The notes under the pieces were generated by a model that searched no databases, was not told the DNA's origin, and saw only the letters and a list, made by a program, of their open reading frames with translations. A program made the translations under genes and the position numbers. 64,000 nucleotides of DNA, taken from the NCBI GenBank assembly GCA_030737875.1, contig CM060910.1:618153303-618217302 (forward strand). Direction: 5' to 3'. This stretch comes from Allium sativum (taxonomy: Eukaryota > Streptophyta > Magnoliopsida > Asparagales > Amaryllidaceae). This document shows positions 22,770-35,660 of the stretch, one piece after another (position 1 is the first letter of the stretch; each line of letters starts with the position of its first letter).

Positions 22770-22805
22770 TTACTCCACAAAGCCAAGGTTTATAGCTAAA
22801 CCGAA

Positions 22806-22817
22806 GCTCCGATACCA
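22806..22817 (-). promoter_or_regulatory. LARD A primer-binding site
   Basis: Minus-strand TGGTATCGGAGC, two bases from the right LTR. One mismatch to the initiator Met tRNA site seen in E1 and E2; identical to the E3 site. Confidence 0.8.
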
Positions 22818-25800
22818 CATGTGACGACCCGCAGACCCTCGTACTTTGAACTGACTATGAACCACACAAGTCTAGTCCATAAAGTAAGCATCCATGAAAT
22901 GTCCTGCGATAAACCAAATTTTGATCTTCGATAGTCGATACTTAAGACATCCAAGATGTTCATGTACCAAAAAAAATCAAATTTCGTAAACTCAATCCAT
23001 AGTCATTTTATCAGAGCAAACACATCGGAATAAACAAGAGACAAGAATAAAATCTCACAACGGAATAGAATAAATATAATATTCAATATAACTTTACAGC
23101 GGAAGCTTTTCAATGGAAAACATACCATAAGTAGTTATAAACACTACCCTCACATAGCACAACCACGACATCAAATAATAGATAGTAGAATATGCCCTGC
23201 CTTCAGACGAAGATACAGTATTTCTAGAACCGCTTGCGAACTCCTTGAATCCTGTCTAAATCTGGAATATACTCAGATCTGACCCGTGTGTCAAACACTC
23301 GAGTCAGGCTTGGATTAACCAGTTTGAGGACTAGGTAATAAACCATAAATATATCAAACAATCATTAAAAAGGGTTTCAAAACTTCGTGCATGCTTTTTG
23401 AAAAATGAAGCTACCATGACACTCGTATCCCATCGCACAATGCAAACACACACCAATTGAAGCAAGTTTTATCTTAGGATAACCAAATATGCTTGATACG
23501 CGAGAATCATTTGATATTATCATTAGTGTCTATCTTTGAAAACCTTTTCAAAATAAATGTATCAATTCTTAAAGATGTAGATACCAATATATTACGTCTA
23601 CATACATAAATTACAACTAAAATCGTAAGGCTTCGTATTGGAAATTGGATCCATCAATGACTAAGGCAAAGGATCTCCCTTAAACGCGATTCGGGTACAC
23701 CTTTAGTGGGATGTCCCAGGATCAACAAATGCTCCTTTCTGTAATGACAAAGTTGGCCCGCCTATACTAGGTGATGTTCGGGTTTCTCCTGAATGTAACG
23801 TCTCCCGATCGTTGTCGACCATTATTCGAGGTGCCTCGATCTATTATCCACTTGGTAAATTTCCTAGGCTCCATACCATAGCATCACTTTCTCAACTAGA
23901 AGGAAACGTTAGCTTTTAACTCTGCAGTACTTCATCCTGTTTCAGCTCATTACTAGTTGTGAAGTCCTGAAGTTACGCTTCCACACAAAACTTTACTTTT
24001 CAACAAAAGATTTGATCATCAACAGCTCAGCACTTAGCATGTCACATTGTCAATTCACAACATATAATTGGTGTCTATTAATATATAACCTTCTCAGTAC
24101 ATTGTCCAAGATGAGGGTTTTAAGCTAAAAGGGTAAATCCTCCGTCATCAACTGGTATATCATCAATAGAAACCAAATTATTGTGTCGTAAAGTACAACC
24201 TCAAACACACATCCATTTACAAATTCGTTCTGGGTTGTGAACAAAATCGAAGGCACCTTATTCCTCGTCCAATAAACGAGAGAGCCCCTTGCAAATCCGG
24301 ACAATCTTCAAGTACGTCCAGACTATTGCCACTTAAAACCTCTTACTGGGTGTCCAGTCCAATCGAGACATCAACAATTAATCCAGACGGCGTGAATATC
24401 TTCGGTCTTCAACCATCGTTTTCAAATATCTTCAATGCTCGTCATATAGTTATTCATAATGGGTTGAAACCCGGTCTTTCCGAATAACTAGCGCATTTTT
24501 ACAAACCATAATAAATGTACAAAAATATCATGAGTCTTATTTCATTTTAGTATATTATTTTACTCAAATCATTCTTTACATTGGATATGCTCATTTAAAT
24601 CTTATCAAATCTTTACGTACTTTAAACTCTTGTTTAAATCTTTCCTTGGAAATCATTTCAAATGATTATAAAATCTCATTTTACAAATTTAACTCAACCC
24701 AAGGTTTCTACGCTTTATCGGAATTATTGAACCTCACAAAAAGGTAATTTCTCAAATCATTGTCTCATTCCCATCCTATCCATCTCGTGGAGCAAAACGG
24801 GCAGAAATCCAAATCTAGTTGCCCTCGTATTTTGGTTAGTCTGATTACCTTTATTTATCTAATTCTTTTATTCCAAATCTTTACTCAAATATTTATTGAA
24901 ACTCTAACTTAGTTTTAAATCTTCAAGATCATTCTTTAATGATTGCTTAACTTAAATCAAGGGTTAAATCTTTCGAATAATCCTTAATAATTATTCAGTC
25001 TTATCTTTGCGGGAAAACATATTTACCCAAACCCAACTCATTCATTGATCATTGATTACGGTAAATTACTTTATCTTTCCTTGATCACTTCTCTAGCCCA
25101 AAATCATACTTACGATTTCTTAATCATATCGTTAGGGAAAACCCATTCATTAACCAGAATTAGCTCTCGATTGCGCAATGCCAAGAGAATCACCTATCAT
25201 CTGTATGACCCCGAAGGACTAAACCAACATCAGATCAAACATCCAGAAGATCACTCAACTCCACGATAAAACAATCAAGTTTCATCTTCTTTCCTTGTCC
25301 CAAATCTTATTTAAGATTCAGTATTATATTTACGCCAAAAACACACTTATTTTCTTTTAAGTGATCCTTAAACTTTGTTCTCATTATCACTTGCTAGGGG
25401 AAACTTTTTCATTAAATCTTTATATTCAAATTAAATAAAGATTTCATTACACTTAACTTGGGAAATCATCTTTTCCTTTAAATGGGTCAAAAGAACAAAC
25501 GTTATTTAAGACATCGTCCATAATAAAACCAAAATCTTACTTTCATTCTTAATGAAATCTTCATAGAAATCATATCAGCTCATAATCTCTATAAATTCCC
25601 ATATCAGACTAATACTATAAGCAGAATAACAACAAAACCTTTTAAATTCCTTAAATAGTAAAGGTCTTCATCTATAGAGACTCATCTTAATTATCACCAA
25701 ATCAATTTCCATTCAATCCTAATTTAATTCATTAATTGGAAAACTTAACTTCGTTACATACCTTCAAATCCCAAAATATCTTAAAATCCTCATTTTGGTC

Positions 25801-28221
25801 CTTTGTATACGTTTGCAAAATCTTTGAATATCATTGGTTACAATAAAACCTTTTTATTTCAACCCGTTCCATAACCCGCTGCAAATAGCGTTGCTAAAAT
25901 GGCTCATTTTCATAAAATAGCTTTTTAACTTTTCAAAACTTAATATATTCAATCAAATCACTTTCAAATCATTTTTCATGATTTATCACAATTTATTTCT
26001 ATTTTTAATAATTTAAAAATAACTCATTTCTTAAAAATTCAATTTCGGTTCCTAAACTACATTGGCGTTGTTTTTATTCAAATTTGATTTGGGATTATTT
26101 AAAAATCTATCCGTTGAATTATAAACTTTCCCTTGCATTTGAAATATCTTTTTATTTTGAACCAATTTTTTCGTTTCAAGAAAATAGGATGATCAGATTT
26201 CGTAGTACATCATTTTGAAGCCAATGATCGAAATTCATGAACTACCGCTGCGCGACTAGTCTTATTTAGACCAAACTTCGACTAATATTTAAAACCAAGT
26301 CGATTTTCTTTCGAAATAATTTATTAATTATTTGATAACTTATGGAAACTATATTTCCAATATTTAACTTTAAATTCAAATATTCTATTATTTAAATATT
26401 ATAATATAATTTAAATCATTAAAGTTATATTATTTTTCACACTTCATCTTTTGAAATCCAAATATTCCTAAATTCAATAATAAAAATGAACAAGACATGA
26501 ATAATAGTTAAAACATTTTCTATACATCCAAACCCAACTTCAATTTTTAAAGTTGTTATTCATTTCAAAATTTAAATTTGAAACATGCCTTAATCACTTG
26601 AAGACATGTTCAAATAAATCTTTCATTTTTAGGAAAACTATTCGTAATTACTTAAACTATATTTTCAAATCATTTTGGATTAAAAATTCAAACTTTTTTC
26701 ACTTAATATTTAATTAATAAAATATTCAATTAAATTCCGAATTGGAATAAAACTCAACTAATCACCATATAATTCAACTTATATGGGTTTAACACATCAT
26801 TAATGTCCATTAATGGTCATTAACAACCATTAAATTCCAGTTGTAACATAATGACATCATTAACATATGCCTTAAGGTCATTAATACTTAGTTACTACTT
26901 CAAATCACTTTAACTAAAGTATTAACCATCGTTAATAATTTATTTGCTGTTATTAGCAAATCCAATCCTGTCAAATTTATATCAACACATATCACATCAA
27001 GTTTTCAACAATGTCACATCAATATTAATTGATGTCACTATTCATCCATAACAACCAAGTTATAAATCAAGCTAACAAATCATTTATTTACAGTTTAACT
27101 TCATAATCATTAGGGTATTCGCTTTAATTTTTAAACTACTATGTAGTTAACTTTTGTAACTTCCATTAACATCATTAAACCCAAGATTACTCAACATATT
27201 AGCAATTATTAAATTTGACATAATTAACTACACTAGCTAATAAAATTAATCCAAACGTGAGCAAAATTAGTTCACCATTGCTCTTCCACTCCGCCAAACT
27301 TTAAGCGTAGGACTCTTCTAACTTCACTACAATGTCAAACTTCCATTTGGCGACCATGCTAACATCATTTACACTTCAAACACTCCACGAATTCAACGTA
27401 TACCAGTATATATATTTTTACTTGCTTTTAAAAGAAGAAAGGTAGGATCTTCAAGCATTTTAGGCTCGATTAAGGGGTGTGGGACCCACGGCCGAAGGGA
27501 GATGGGGCTGGTAGGTGCTGCCACATGGTAATAAAGTGGGTGTAGGGGTGGCTTAAGTAGGGTCCGGTTGGCTTGGATCTAAGGTTTTAAAGTGGTTTAA
27601 GGCATAAAAATGTTATTTTTGGAACAAAGGTGGGATCTTTAAGAGGTGAGCCCACTTGGAAGGGTAGGAGGTGTTGATAGGGCAGTTATGGTAGGCGTGC
27701 GGCTGATATGGGATTCAGGGAGGTGATGGTGGTGGTAGAAAGGAGGTAGAAATGTTTAGGTGGTGTAAAATGAAGTAAAAGAAGTGGTTTTGGATTTTTG
27801 AAGGGGAAGGGAAGGGTCTTTTGGCCTAGGGGGGCTATGTAGGGAAGGGGGAGGGCTGTTGGGCTGTTGAGTGACTGGTAAGGCTGTGGTGGTGAGGGTG
27901 GTGGTCATTAGAGGAGAGGTGGAGCTTGAGTGGATAGAGTAAGAAGGAGAGAAGGAAGAAAGAAACAAAAATGAAATAAATAAGAAACGAATCATTACTT
28001 AAGGTGGCTAATTACTTAAGAGGGTGGAAACTAAGGAGGGGGTTTTAATAAGTTTTGCAAAAGTGATTTTGATTTGTTTAATCTTGAATTTAATTAAGCG
28101 ACCATTACATGTTTTCAACTCGCACGACCAAACCGTAAGTCCGATTGATACGAAATTTGATATTCTACTATATTTCATACATAAAGATCCAATGAAACTA
28201 GTGTCATCGAATTCTTAGGCT

Positions 28222-29095
28222 GTTTGCAAAATGGCCTATTTCAGGGCTATTATTAAAGTGAAAATAGGCCTCAAGTCCCTAAAACTTATCAAAATACAAG
28301 CCACGCCCCTGTTATGTTTTCCCTTCAAATCCGCCCCCTATTTTTGAATGTTCCACCTCTCTTTTTCCAAGTTCCGTGGGTTGATGTGTTTTCTTCAGAA
28401 AAAACGCGCTGCAAAGTTAAAAAAAAAAATCTAAATTTTGGAAATATTCTCAGAAGTCCATGGAATTAAAAAAAAAAAGTTGCATATATGTATGAAACTT
28501 TTGCCCATAGTTGCATACATGTATGTAACTACCTGAATACACATGTACTAAAATATGCACGCCTACTGAATAACTGCATACAAGTATGAAATTATTCAGA
28601 AATAACTGCATACTTGTATGCAAGAACGTCTTGCAGAATCGAACTATGGAAATATTTGCATACTTGTATGCAGTTTTTTGTGTCTAACTGCATGCAAGTA
28701 CAAAGGTATTGGTTATTGCATGTTCTACGTGTTGAAATTGAATTGTTGCATCAAAAGATGCATGTATTTCATGAAATATGCATACCTGTATGCATTTATA
28801 TGCAGTTTTGATGCAGAATCTGAAATAAATGCTTACTTGTATGCAACTAAATTGAAATAAGTGCATCTTTCGATGCAGTTTACTGCATTTTCGCTGTTTT
28901 TTTTTAACGTGGTGTTTGGTTGTTTTTCCACCTGAATTTTTTGGCATTTACTGTTTTTATTTAAATATGAGTTTACGTGATTTTTTAATATATTTTTTTA
29001 TAAATTTTCGGAAAATAGGGATGTATTTTATAATAAGTTTATGACCGGACCTGAGCCTAATTTAAAACCTTAACAGGGACCTGTGCCAAACGCAC
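28222..29095. mobile_element. Probable MITE-like insertion in the LARD A LTR
   Basis: Edges GGCTGTTTGCAAAATGG and (reverse complement) GAGTGCGTTTGGCACAGG are similar, followed by AGGCCTCAAGTCC versus AGGCTCAGGTCC, suggesting degenerate terminal inverted repeats. The LARD B LTR has no matching block. Flanking LTR pieces partly duplicate each other, so the exact ends and the target duplication are unclear. The interior holds an array of palindromes (28476-28880). Confidence 0.45.
28476..28880. repeat. Array of TGCAT...ATGCA palindromes
   Basis: About nine imperfect palindromes of 14-20 bases, for example TTGCATACTTGTATGCAGTT, TGCATACTTGTATGCAAG, GCATACCTGTATGC and TGCATCTTTCGATGCA, with spacers of 15-45 bases. 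Each can form a short stem by itself. The open frames crossing it (28614-28860) are rich in Cys, Met and Tyr because of the motif and are not taken as genes. Confidence 0.8.
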
Positions 29096-29484
29096 TCATT
29101 ATTAAATTTCAATTGATCTTTCAACCCGTGTTTATATCGCACACGCTCATATATTAACTTTGATTGATATGAGTTTGTAACCTTGCCATATTTTAACCTT
29201 CCGGATCTGATAGAATTGGTTTCATCAAAATCCGAGATCGCTTGCAAAATGTCTATTTTTTCCAGTATTAAAGTAATATTAAATTATCGAATTTTAATAT
29301 ATTTACTTTTAATTCATTTTTAAAAGTTCGCTAACCTTATTTTAACCTCAGTAAAATATGAAATAAAATTAGAATTCATTTTCAATAGTTTTTAAGTCCA
29401 GATTCAAAATTTGACTATTTAAAAATCCATTAAAAATATATTTAAATCCGTATTTTAAATTGACTAAAAATACAGGTCGTTACA

Positions 29485-32400
29485 GTATCCTTTCGGTAAA
29501 GTCCTTTTTCATAGTTTTTCTTATTAAATACAAGATTTTTAGGCAAATGATAAATAATCTTAATCTTATGAGATAAAAAGGACAAAGTTTAAAGTTGTAT
29601 ACACGATGTCTTTTACATTCATACTTCGTTTCATGACTTTAGAATGAAAATCAAAATATGCTCACTAAATCTTGAAATGATTGAAATAATTATGAGAAAT
29701 AACATAAATGACTATATGGATTAAATTAGTGATAAAAAGGAACAAAAAGTTGTTTTTTAATAGAAAAAGCGATAACTTATATTTTTTGAAAGAATATATC
29801 AAACCTTCTGTAAATAAAATTTATGTTGATTGGGTAGATATTTTTATGTTTTAACTTCTAATTTTCTTTTTGAAATATTAATAGGGACTGAAAACAAAAT
29901 GATTGTTGAAAGGATTAACTTTCCATCGCGGTGTGCTTAGTGCATGCCGATTTTCCATTCACTATATATTAATAAAGTTAAATGTGTGTAAGCTAGATTT
30001 TGCAGGGAAGAATAATTATAGGTTATTTTTTTTGTTTTTTTATAATCCAATACTAGAAAAAACAATGACTTGAGAATGTACTTTTTTTCTTTCTCAACAT
30101 GTTGCAAAATGTATTCAGCGGGCCTTTCAGGTAGAATTTGATTCTCGTACTTCTAGCTTTAAGTGATAGGAAAATTTTCTTTGACAACAAATAATCGAAA
30201 ATTTTATAGTATCTTAGAAGATTTGGCAGTTGGGTCTATAAACAAAATTAATAGTATACAGGATGCATTCAAGGGCAGGAAAAATGCCAAAGCGTTTACG
30301 TCGGATGCAGCTCTTTATGTCAGCGGATCGCTAGAGGGTGTTTGGACTCTTAGAGAGTTCATAAGTGGTGTAATGTTTACGTTGAAGACTCTAAATTGTA
30401 CATAAAAAACTATTTACGTTACATAATACTTTCAATACAAAATTTAACTAAATTTTTGTCCATGAATACCACAACCTCCAATACAATGTCCGTGAACACA
30501 ATTGTAGTCTAAGTTAGGTTGGGTAAGGAGTGTGCACTCTGTTACCCAAAAACAGATTAAACAAGGATTCCATGGACATGCTAAAAGGATATGACTTTTA
30601 GGATTGTTGATTCTATCACAAGTATAGTCATTGCAACCAATGGCATGGCCAGGAATTTAGGTTGATGAGGTCACGATACGAAAACACATGGGGTTGGGGC
30701 GACCTGCCATTGTTTTTTTTTTTTTGAAATTATTCAAACAATTGCAAAATGAAACATACTAAAATGATTAATAGCCACTACCATTTCGTTTACCAAATTT
30801 TTAACGATCCCAACAAAATCTTTGCCATTTTTATTAGCAGATTCGATATAATTCAGAAATTCATTATTGTTGCCATTTCACAAAATTAAGAAAAAGATCA
30901 TTTTAGCCCTAATTAAAAATTCAGTTCATTCAACTCATCAAAAAATCAAAGCAACTTTTTAATTTTATAGCTCCATTAATATCAAGAACTAACTGAAGCA
31001 ATTCTTGAATAACCACATTTGAATTTGCACAAGCTAAATAAGAGTTTGCATATTACCAGTTACAATTGCTGCAATGTAAGAAGCAGAAAAAGACGTGCGA
31101 GAGCAGCACGAAAATTTGATGCTACGAGGTGCAAAATTCTAGTTTGGAGCGATGAAAGAAAAGAAAGTGAAAATATAGGGTGAGATGGGAAAAAAGACGC
31201 GGCTTTTTTCGAAAACAAATCATGTGTTTCTGGTGAGGTCAAGTGACCTCACTAGACTTAACTGGCTATGATGGCAACTGGAGAGGGTTCTGCCAACACC
31301 TGGTGGTATGCATTTCTTCAATTTGATTAGGTTCTGTTTAGTTCAAATTTTATTTACTGACCTCTTCAAATGTGAAAGAGCTGCTAGTTTAGATAGGCTT
31401 GAGTTGATATCTGAGATTAAGCAGGGAAATTTTATCAAAGAAGAAAAAGATACAATTTTTCAGCTTTAATTGTTGTTTTGAAACAAATTTCTTTTTTGTG
31501 TCAGTATGACATTCTAGCTTAGTACATTCTGTTATTGGCGGAATGTCTAGATTATCATATATCTCAAAATGACAAAGTAACATATAATATTTCTTGGTTC
31601 GTAGGGTAGACTGATATTGAAAAGCAGGAAAACTCCCTTGCACAAATGTAATATCTTGTTAATTTTCTTTTGAAGTATTCAACTCAAGTGTGGACCTTCC
31701 ACTAAGATTCAACGTCAATTGAGTTTTGAGCATTTGTTAAATGTTGGAAGAATTAAGAATCAATAATCATCGTGAAAGGGATATTTTATATCTTAATAGT
31801 AAAGCTCTAGGCAAGTAATCCAAGCTAAGCCCGAATATTTTGCTGCTACAGTTAAACATATGCTGATCAGGTTTCCTCACAACTTGCAGCATTTGAATCA
31901 ACTTTCTGGCACTTGGTAAAGCATTTCCATATGTTTTGAATAGCATCTTGAATTGGTTCATATTTTTGTGGTTCAGTTAGTTTTGCCTTTGACTACAGTT
32001 TTCCATTAATAGTTTCAAAATCCTTTTTGAAGATAATTCATTATTACCACATCAAACATGATATTAAAAAAAATCATAAATAATTAAGCTCTATCGGGAT
32101 ATGTACTGATATTTCAAACTAGCTAAATAATATTCGAAAGGTGTATGTAAAATTTTAATTTTTTAGTCAAATTTACAAATTTTTGTTGAAATTAACACAT
32201 TGAAAAATAAATGACATTAAAAGATGTCAAAATATTTGAAAGAAACATATCTAAGTTCAACTTATGATGTTTAAGTCAACTTCCATAGTTCTCTTTAACA
32301 GGTATTGATAAATATAAATAAAGTAAACATCAGTAATGTCAAAAATTATCAAATAAATACAATTATAAGATCTTAAATCGTTTTTTAAAACCTATTTGTC

Positions 32401-34299
32401 ATTAATTAGCATATCGAAAACTAACAATAACATCAAAGAACCAAAAAATATCAAAAATAAATACTCGTTCTGTATGATCATTTCTGAAATATTCATTTAT
32501 CTGTGCACATTAAAAATTTTAAGAGGTGCCAGGAATAAATATATCGATTAAGGCTTTTAAGTCAACTCTTCATGTTATTCTGAGTATAGTAATACATAAA
32601 ATATTACGTCATCATAAAAGATAAAAGATATCTGAAACCAATTTAATTTGCTAATGTTGTTCGCTTTTTTTCACTTTTCATTTGCACTATTACAAGAAAA
32701 ATGAAGTAAAACAAAGAAAAGGAAATGATGATGTTTGCGGCACCAATTTTCTATGGGTTAGCGTGGTCTATAGCACAATTATGTATTGGAAGTTAAACTA
32801 CTTTCTAATTAAATTTATAATTATTCATTAAGGCTCTATCGTTCAAATAATCTATTCCTCTTTTTATCAAATTTATTTGCATAATCTTCTTATACACCTG
32901 TAGAATTGTTTGAACACAAAATACCCCTAATCAATTTTGTTTGCATGTTATTTATCTTCTTCTGCACCTATAAAATCATCTAAACACAAAATATCTCTAA
33001 TTTCTCCTTTTATACCCTTGATCTTTTATCATTCTAGCTGTCTTTCTTTTATCACTAAATTTCCTAACCTTAACTATTGCACAAAACCAATTTTATTTTT
33101 TCAAAAGCCCAAACCAACTAAAATCCTTCTTTTGAAAATACGTAGTCATCATTTCTTATTGAAATTGATTTCTCTAGTTAATTGACTAGTCAATTTTCAA
33201 AATTTCAATTCTTATTTTCTTTTATATTTACATGATGATTACCTATGTAGAAGGTGAAAACCATTGAATAAAATGTTCGAAACTATCATTTCTAATTGGA
33301 TTGAAGATAGAAAGGGGTTTGAAATTTGAGGAGAAATAAACAGTGTGGGTGATTGGTGGGGTCATTATGTAACCCCACATGTGCAAGTTCACGATGTCAT
33401 CCCATGGCAAGGATATAACATTCATCTTATTGGCAGACGAGTATTCTAAATCATACGGAGGACAAATTGGCATTTGAAATTTTATCACTTGCACTTATGT
33501 AATTGCATAACATATTTTGAACAAAAACAACAGTTGAACTGATTTTGCATATTTTATAGAAAATGTTTTTATATGAGTCAACATGACTTGGTTCGACACA
33601 TAAGTGTGTCTACTTCAAATCCATTATGGGTTTTGACTTGAATATTGATCGTAGCAAATCATGCTTATAATCAAAATTTGGCTTCATGCCCTGAGCTCAT
33701 TTCTTCGGACTAGCACAAGACCTCTACACCTTGACTTTATGCTAACCATTCAAGGTGTTAACATTTTTTTTTGTTAACAATTAAGTTAAACCAAATTTGA
33801 TATCGTAAATATATTCTTATCATATAGAGGGGTGTTACGCAAAGATGAACCTAAGCATTGAATAGTTTATAAATAATGATATGACATTATAAAAAAAATT
33901 AAAACTTGGAATTAGGTTTTATGAAATAGAACTTTCAGTGATTTCAAATAGTTTGGACTTCTAGATGAGTTTAGGAACTATAAATTTTGAGACATTAGTT
34001 AATTAAAACAAATTTAAACTTGTAGGATATTCATGTTAAGTTAAACACATTTAAAAGGTGCATATACATTCTTAGGAAATAGAAGAGTGTTTTGCAAATT
34101 TTAATTGAATTATAGGATTTTTATTGAATTATGTAATATTTCTTAAGTAAAATAATGATTCTTTAAGAGGTTAACTGGAAGTATTTTATTGATGAAGATA
34201 AGTCTAGATATGTTGTTTGATGCCTTAAACTAAAATGTTATGAAATGAGTCAGAAAATTAATTTTGGTATTAATTAAGAATATGAATTTAAGACCTAAA
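29485..34299. other. Unassigned AT-rich region between LARD A and LARD B
   Basis: No recognised gene, LTR or transposase. The longest frames (30163-30405 +, 31389-31643 -, 32937-33185 +, 33243-33494 -) are 80-85 codons, match no family I know and show no repeated motif. A T-run near 30713-30725 and several A-rich tracts could be remnants of retroposed sequence. It ends at CTAAA, the candidate target duplication of LARD B. Confidence 0.4.
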
Positions 34300-35644
34300 T
34301 GTAATGACCCATGTATTTAGTAAATTTAAAATATGAATTTTAATTGATTTTAATGGAAATTAAATATTTAAAATGGTTTATTTTAAGGATTAACTACTTA
34401 GTATGTATTTAAAACGAAGTTTCGACATATAAGTTTATATTATTTATAAAATGAATTCATAACATCGTGATAGTTCGAAATATTTAGTTTTGAATTTCAA
34501 TTGAATATACAAAATTCAGTACAAGTTAGAATTCGTTAAAATAAGAAACATTAGCATCTACTAAATTTTAATTTTCTGATGAAAGTGGAAAATCAAGATT
34601 TCATGTTATAGATTGTGAGTTATATCCGAATCAAAATTTCAAAAAGTTACTACGAGATTGTTTATTAATTATAACAATTTATTATATAAAATAAAAGGAT
34701 TTATTATAAAATCGAATATCGATTTGACTTGGGTTTTGAAAACAACGAGTTATAAGCCCAAGTTTGTTTGTTTTGGAACTATATGATATTTTATTTGAAT
34801 ATATATGATAATATTAATATTTTATTATTTAATTGAGTAGTCTTTTAATTTATTAATATTCTATTAAGCCTTAAAAATAGTCATTTTTCAAACGACCTTC
34901 GTTTTCGACAAAACAAATTTTATCAGATCTGTAACGTTAAATTATAGTAGGATTTCAAATTTCGTAATTTTTGGAGTTAAAATGTAGTCGTGGCAAGTTA
35001 AAACATGCGTCGAAAATAAATATTTATTGTTATAATGAGTTACATTTTAATTTTGAGAAAATATGATTAAAATGACCGAATAAGCTTCCGAAACATATCA
35101 CATTGGGTCCAGAATAGGGATTTTTGGTTGGGGATGACAGTCGTTGGGGTTCGTTTAGAGTTCAGGTGCGAAACTTCACCACGAAGTATCATTAGAAATA
35201 AAATAATAATTAAATCATAGTATAAACACCATCTTTTTCCTCCTAACCCTATCCCCTTATACTAGTGTCGCCACCTAAGTTTTAAGGTTGAAACCCATCC
35301 CTTGTTGCATCAATTTTTCTCCTGATCTAATAATCAAATCCAAAAACGTTCCAAAACAATGTTGATAAGCTTGGTGTGATCTAAAATTTGAGCGGTGGCG
35401 ATTGGTTATTGATGATTGTGGCAATCGGAAAACATACCTGAAGTATCGGCGTTCGAAGGGTTTCTAGGGTTGTAGGGGGCTTCAAGTTTGGCGCCGTCAC
35501 TGGCGATGGAAGAAGAAGCTTGGGACGACGTCGTGGAGGTAGTCGATTGGGGTCCGTTCTCCCCTAGGCGTGGCGGAGGGTGAATGTTTATGGCGTGATT
35601 TTTCAGGTTTTCACGGGAAAATTGGGGAAGAAGAGATTATCGAT

Positions 35645-35660
35645 GGGGGGGGGGGGGGGG
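35645..35660 (+). repeat. Poly-G tract in the LARD B left LTR
   Basis: An uninterrupted G run of about 17 bases. The right LTR has only a short G run at the matching place (near 55450), so the tract expanded after insertion or is a sequencing artefact. Confidence 0.8.

Larger units (their letters stand above)
9617..29484 (-). mobile_element. LARD A: large non-autonomous LTR retrotransposon with nested element E1
   Basis: A minus-strand LTR element with a very long right LTR (22820-29484), a primer-binding site (22806-22817) and a polypurine tract beside the left LTR (plus-strand ATCTCCCCCAC at 11827-11837). Only about 1.4 kb of internal sequence remains once the nested element E1 is removed (11827-13166 and 22770-22819), and it encodes nothing recognisable. 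The same internal region and LTR family recur in opposite orientation in LARD B. Long LTRs with a short non-coding core are the defining traits of LARDs, which depend on enzymes from other elements. The candidate flanking pentamers (TTATT left, GTATC right) do not match, so the insertion is old or the ends are rearranged. Confidence 0.72.
22820..29484 (-). repeat. LARD A right LTR (5' LTR), 6.7 kb
   Basis: Runs from TGTGACGACCCGCAGACC to ATACAGGTCGTTACA. The outer 320 bases match the left LTR end, and the reverse complement of its ends matches the ends of the LARD B LTR (TGTAACGACC... and ...GGRTCGTCACA). The stretch is AT-rich, with no coding region recognised. At least one inserted block (about 28222-29095) contributes to the length. 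LTRs this long are unusual; most plant LTRs are well under 5 kb. Confidence 0.7.

Noticed and set aside
27756..27995. 79-codon Ser/Thr/Pro-rich minus-strand frame with a hydrophobic start
   Set aside because: Low-complexity pyrimidine-rich part of the LARD LTR; no counterpart frame in LARD B.
28614..28860. Cys/Tyr-rich short frames that could suggest a small secreted peptide
   Set aside because: Composition follows the TGCATAC palindrome array and several frames are open at once.
22820..29484. LARD A right LTR as ordinary host intergenic DNA
   Set aside because: Primer site, LTR ends and match to LARD B support an LTR, although its full length is less certain than its ends.
30163..30405. 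80-codon frame in the unassigned region
   Set aside because: No recognised motif, start context or neighbour; kept only as part of the unassigned stretch.
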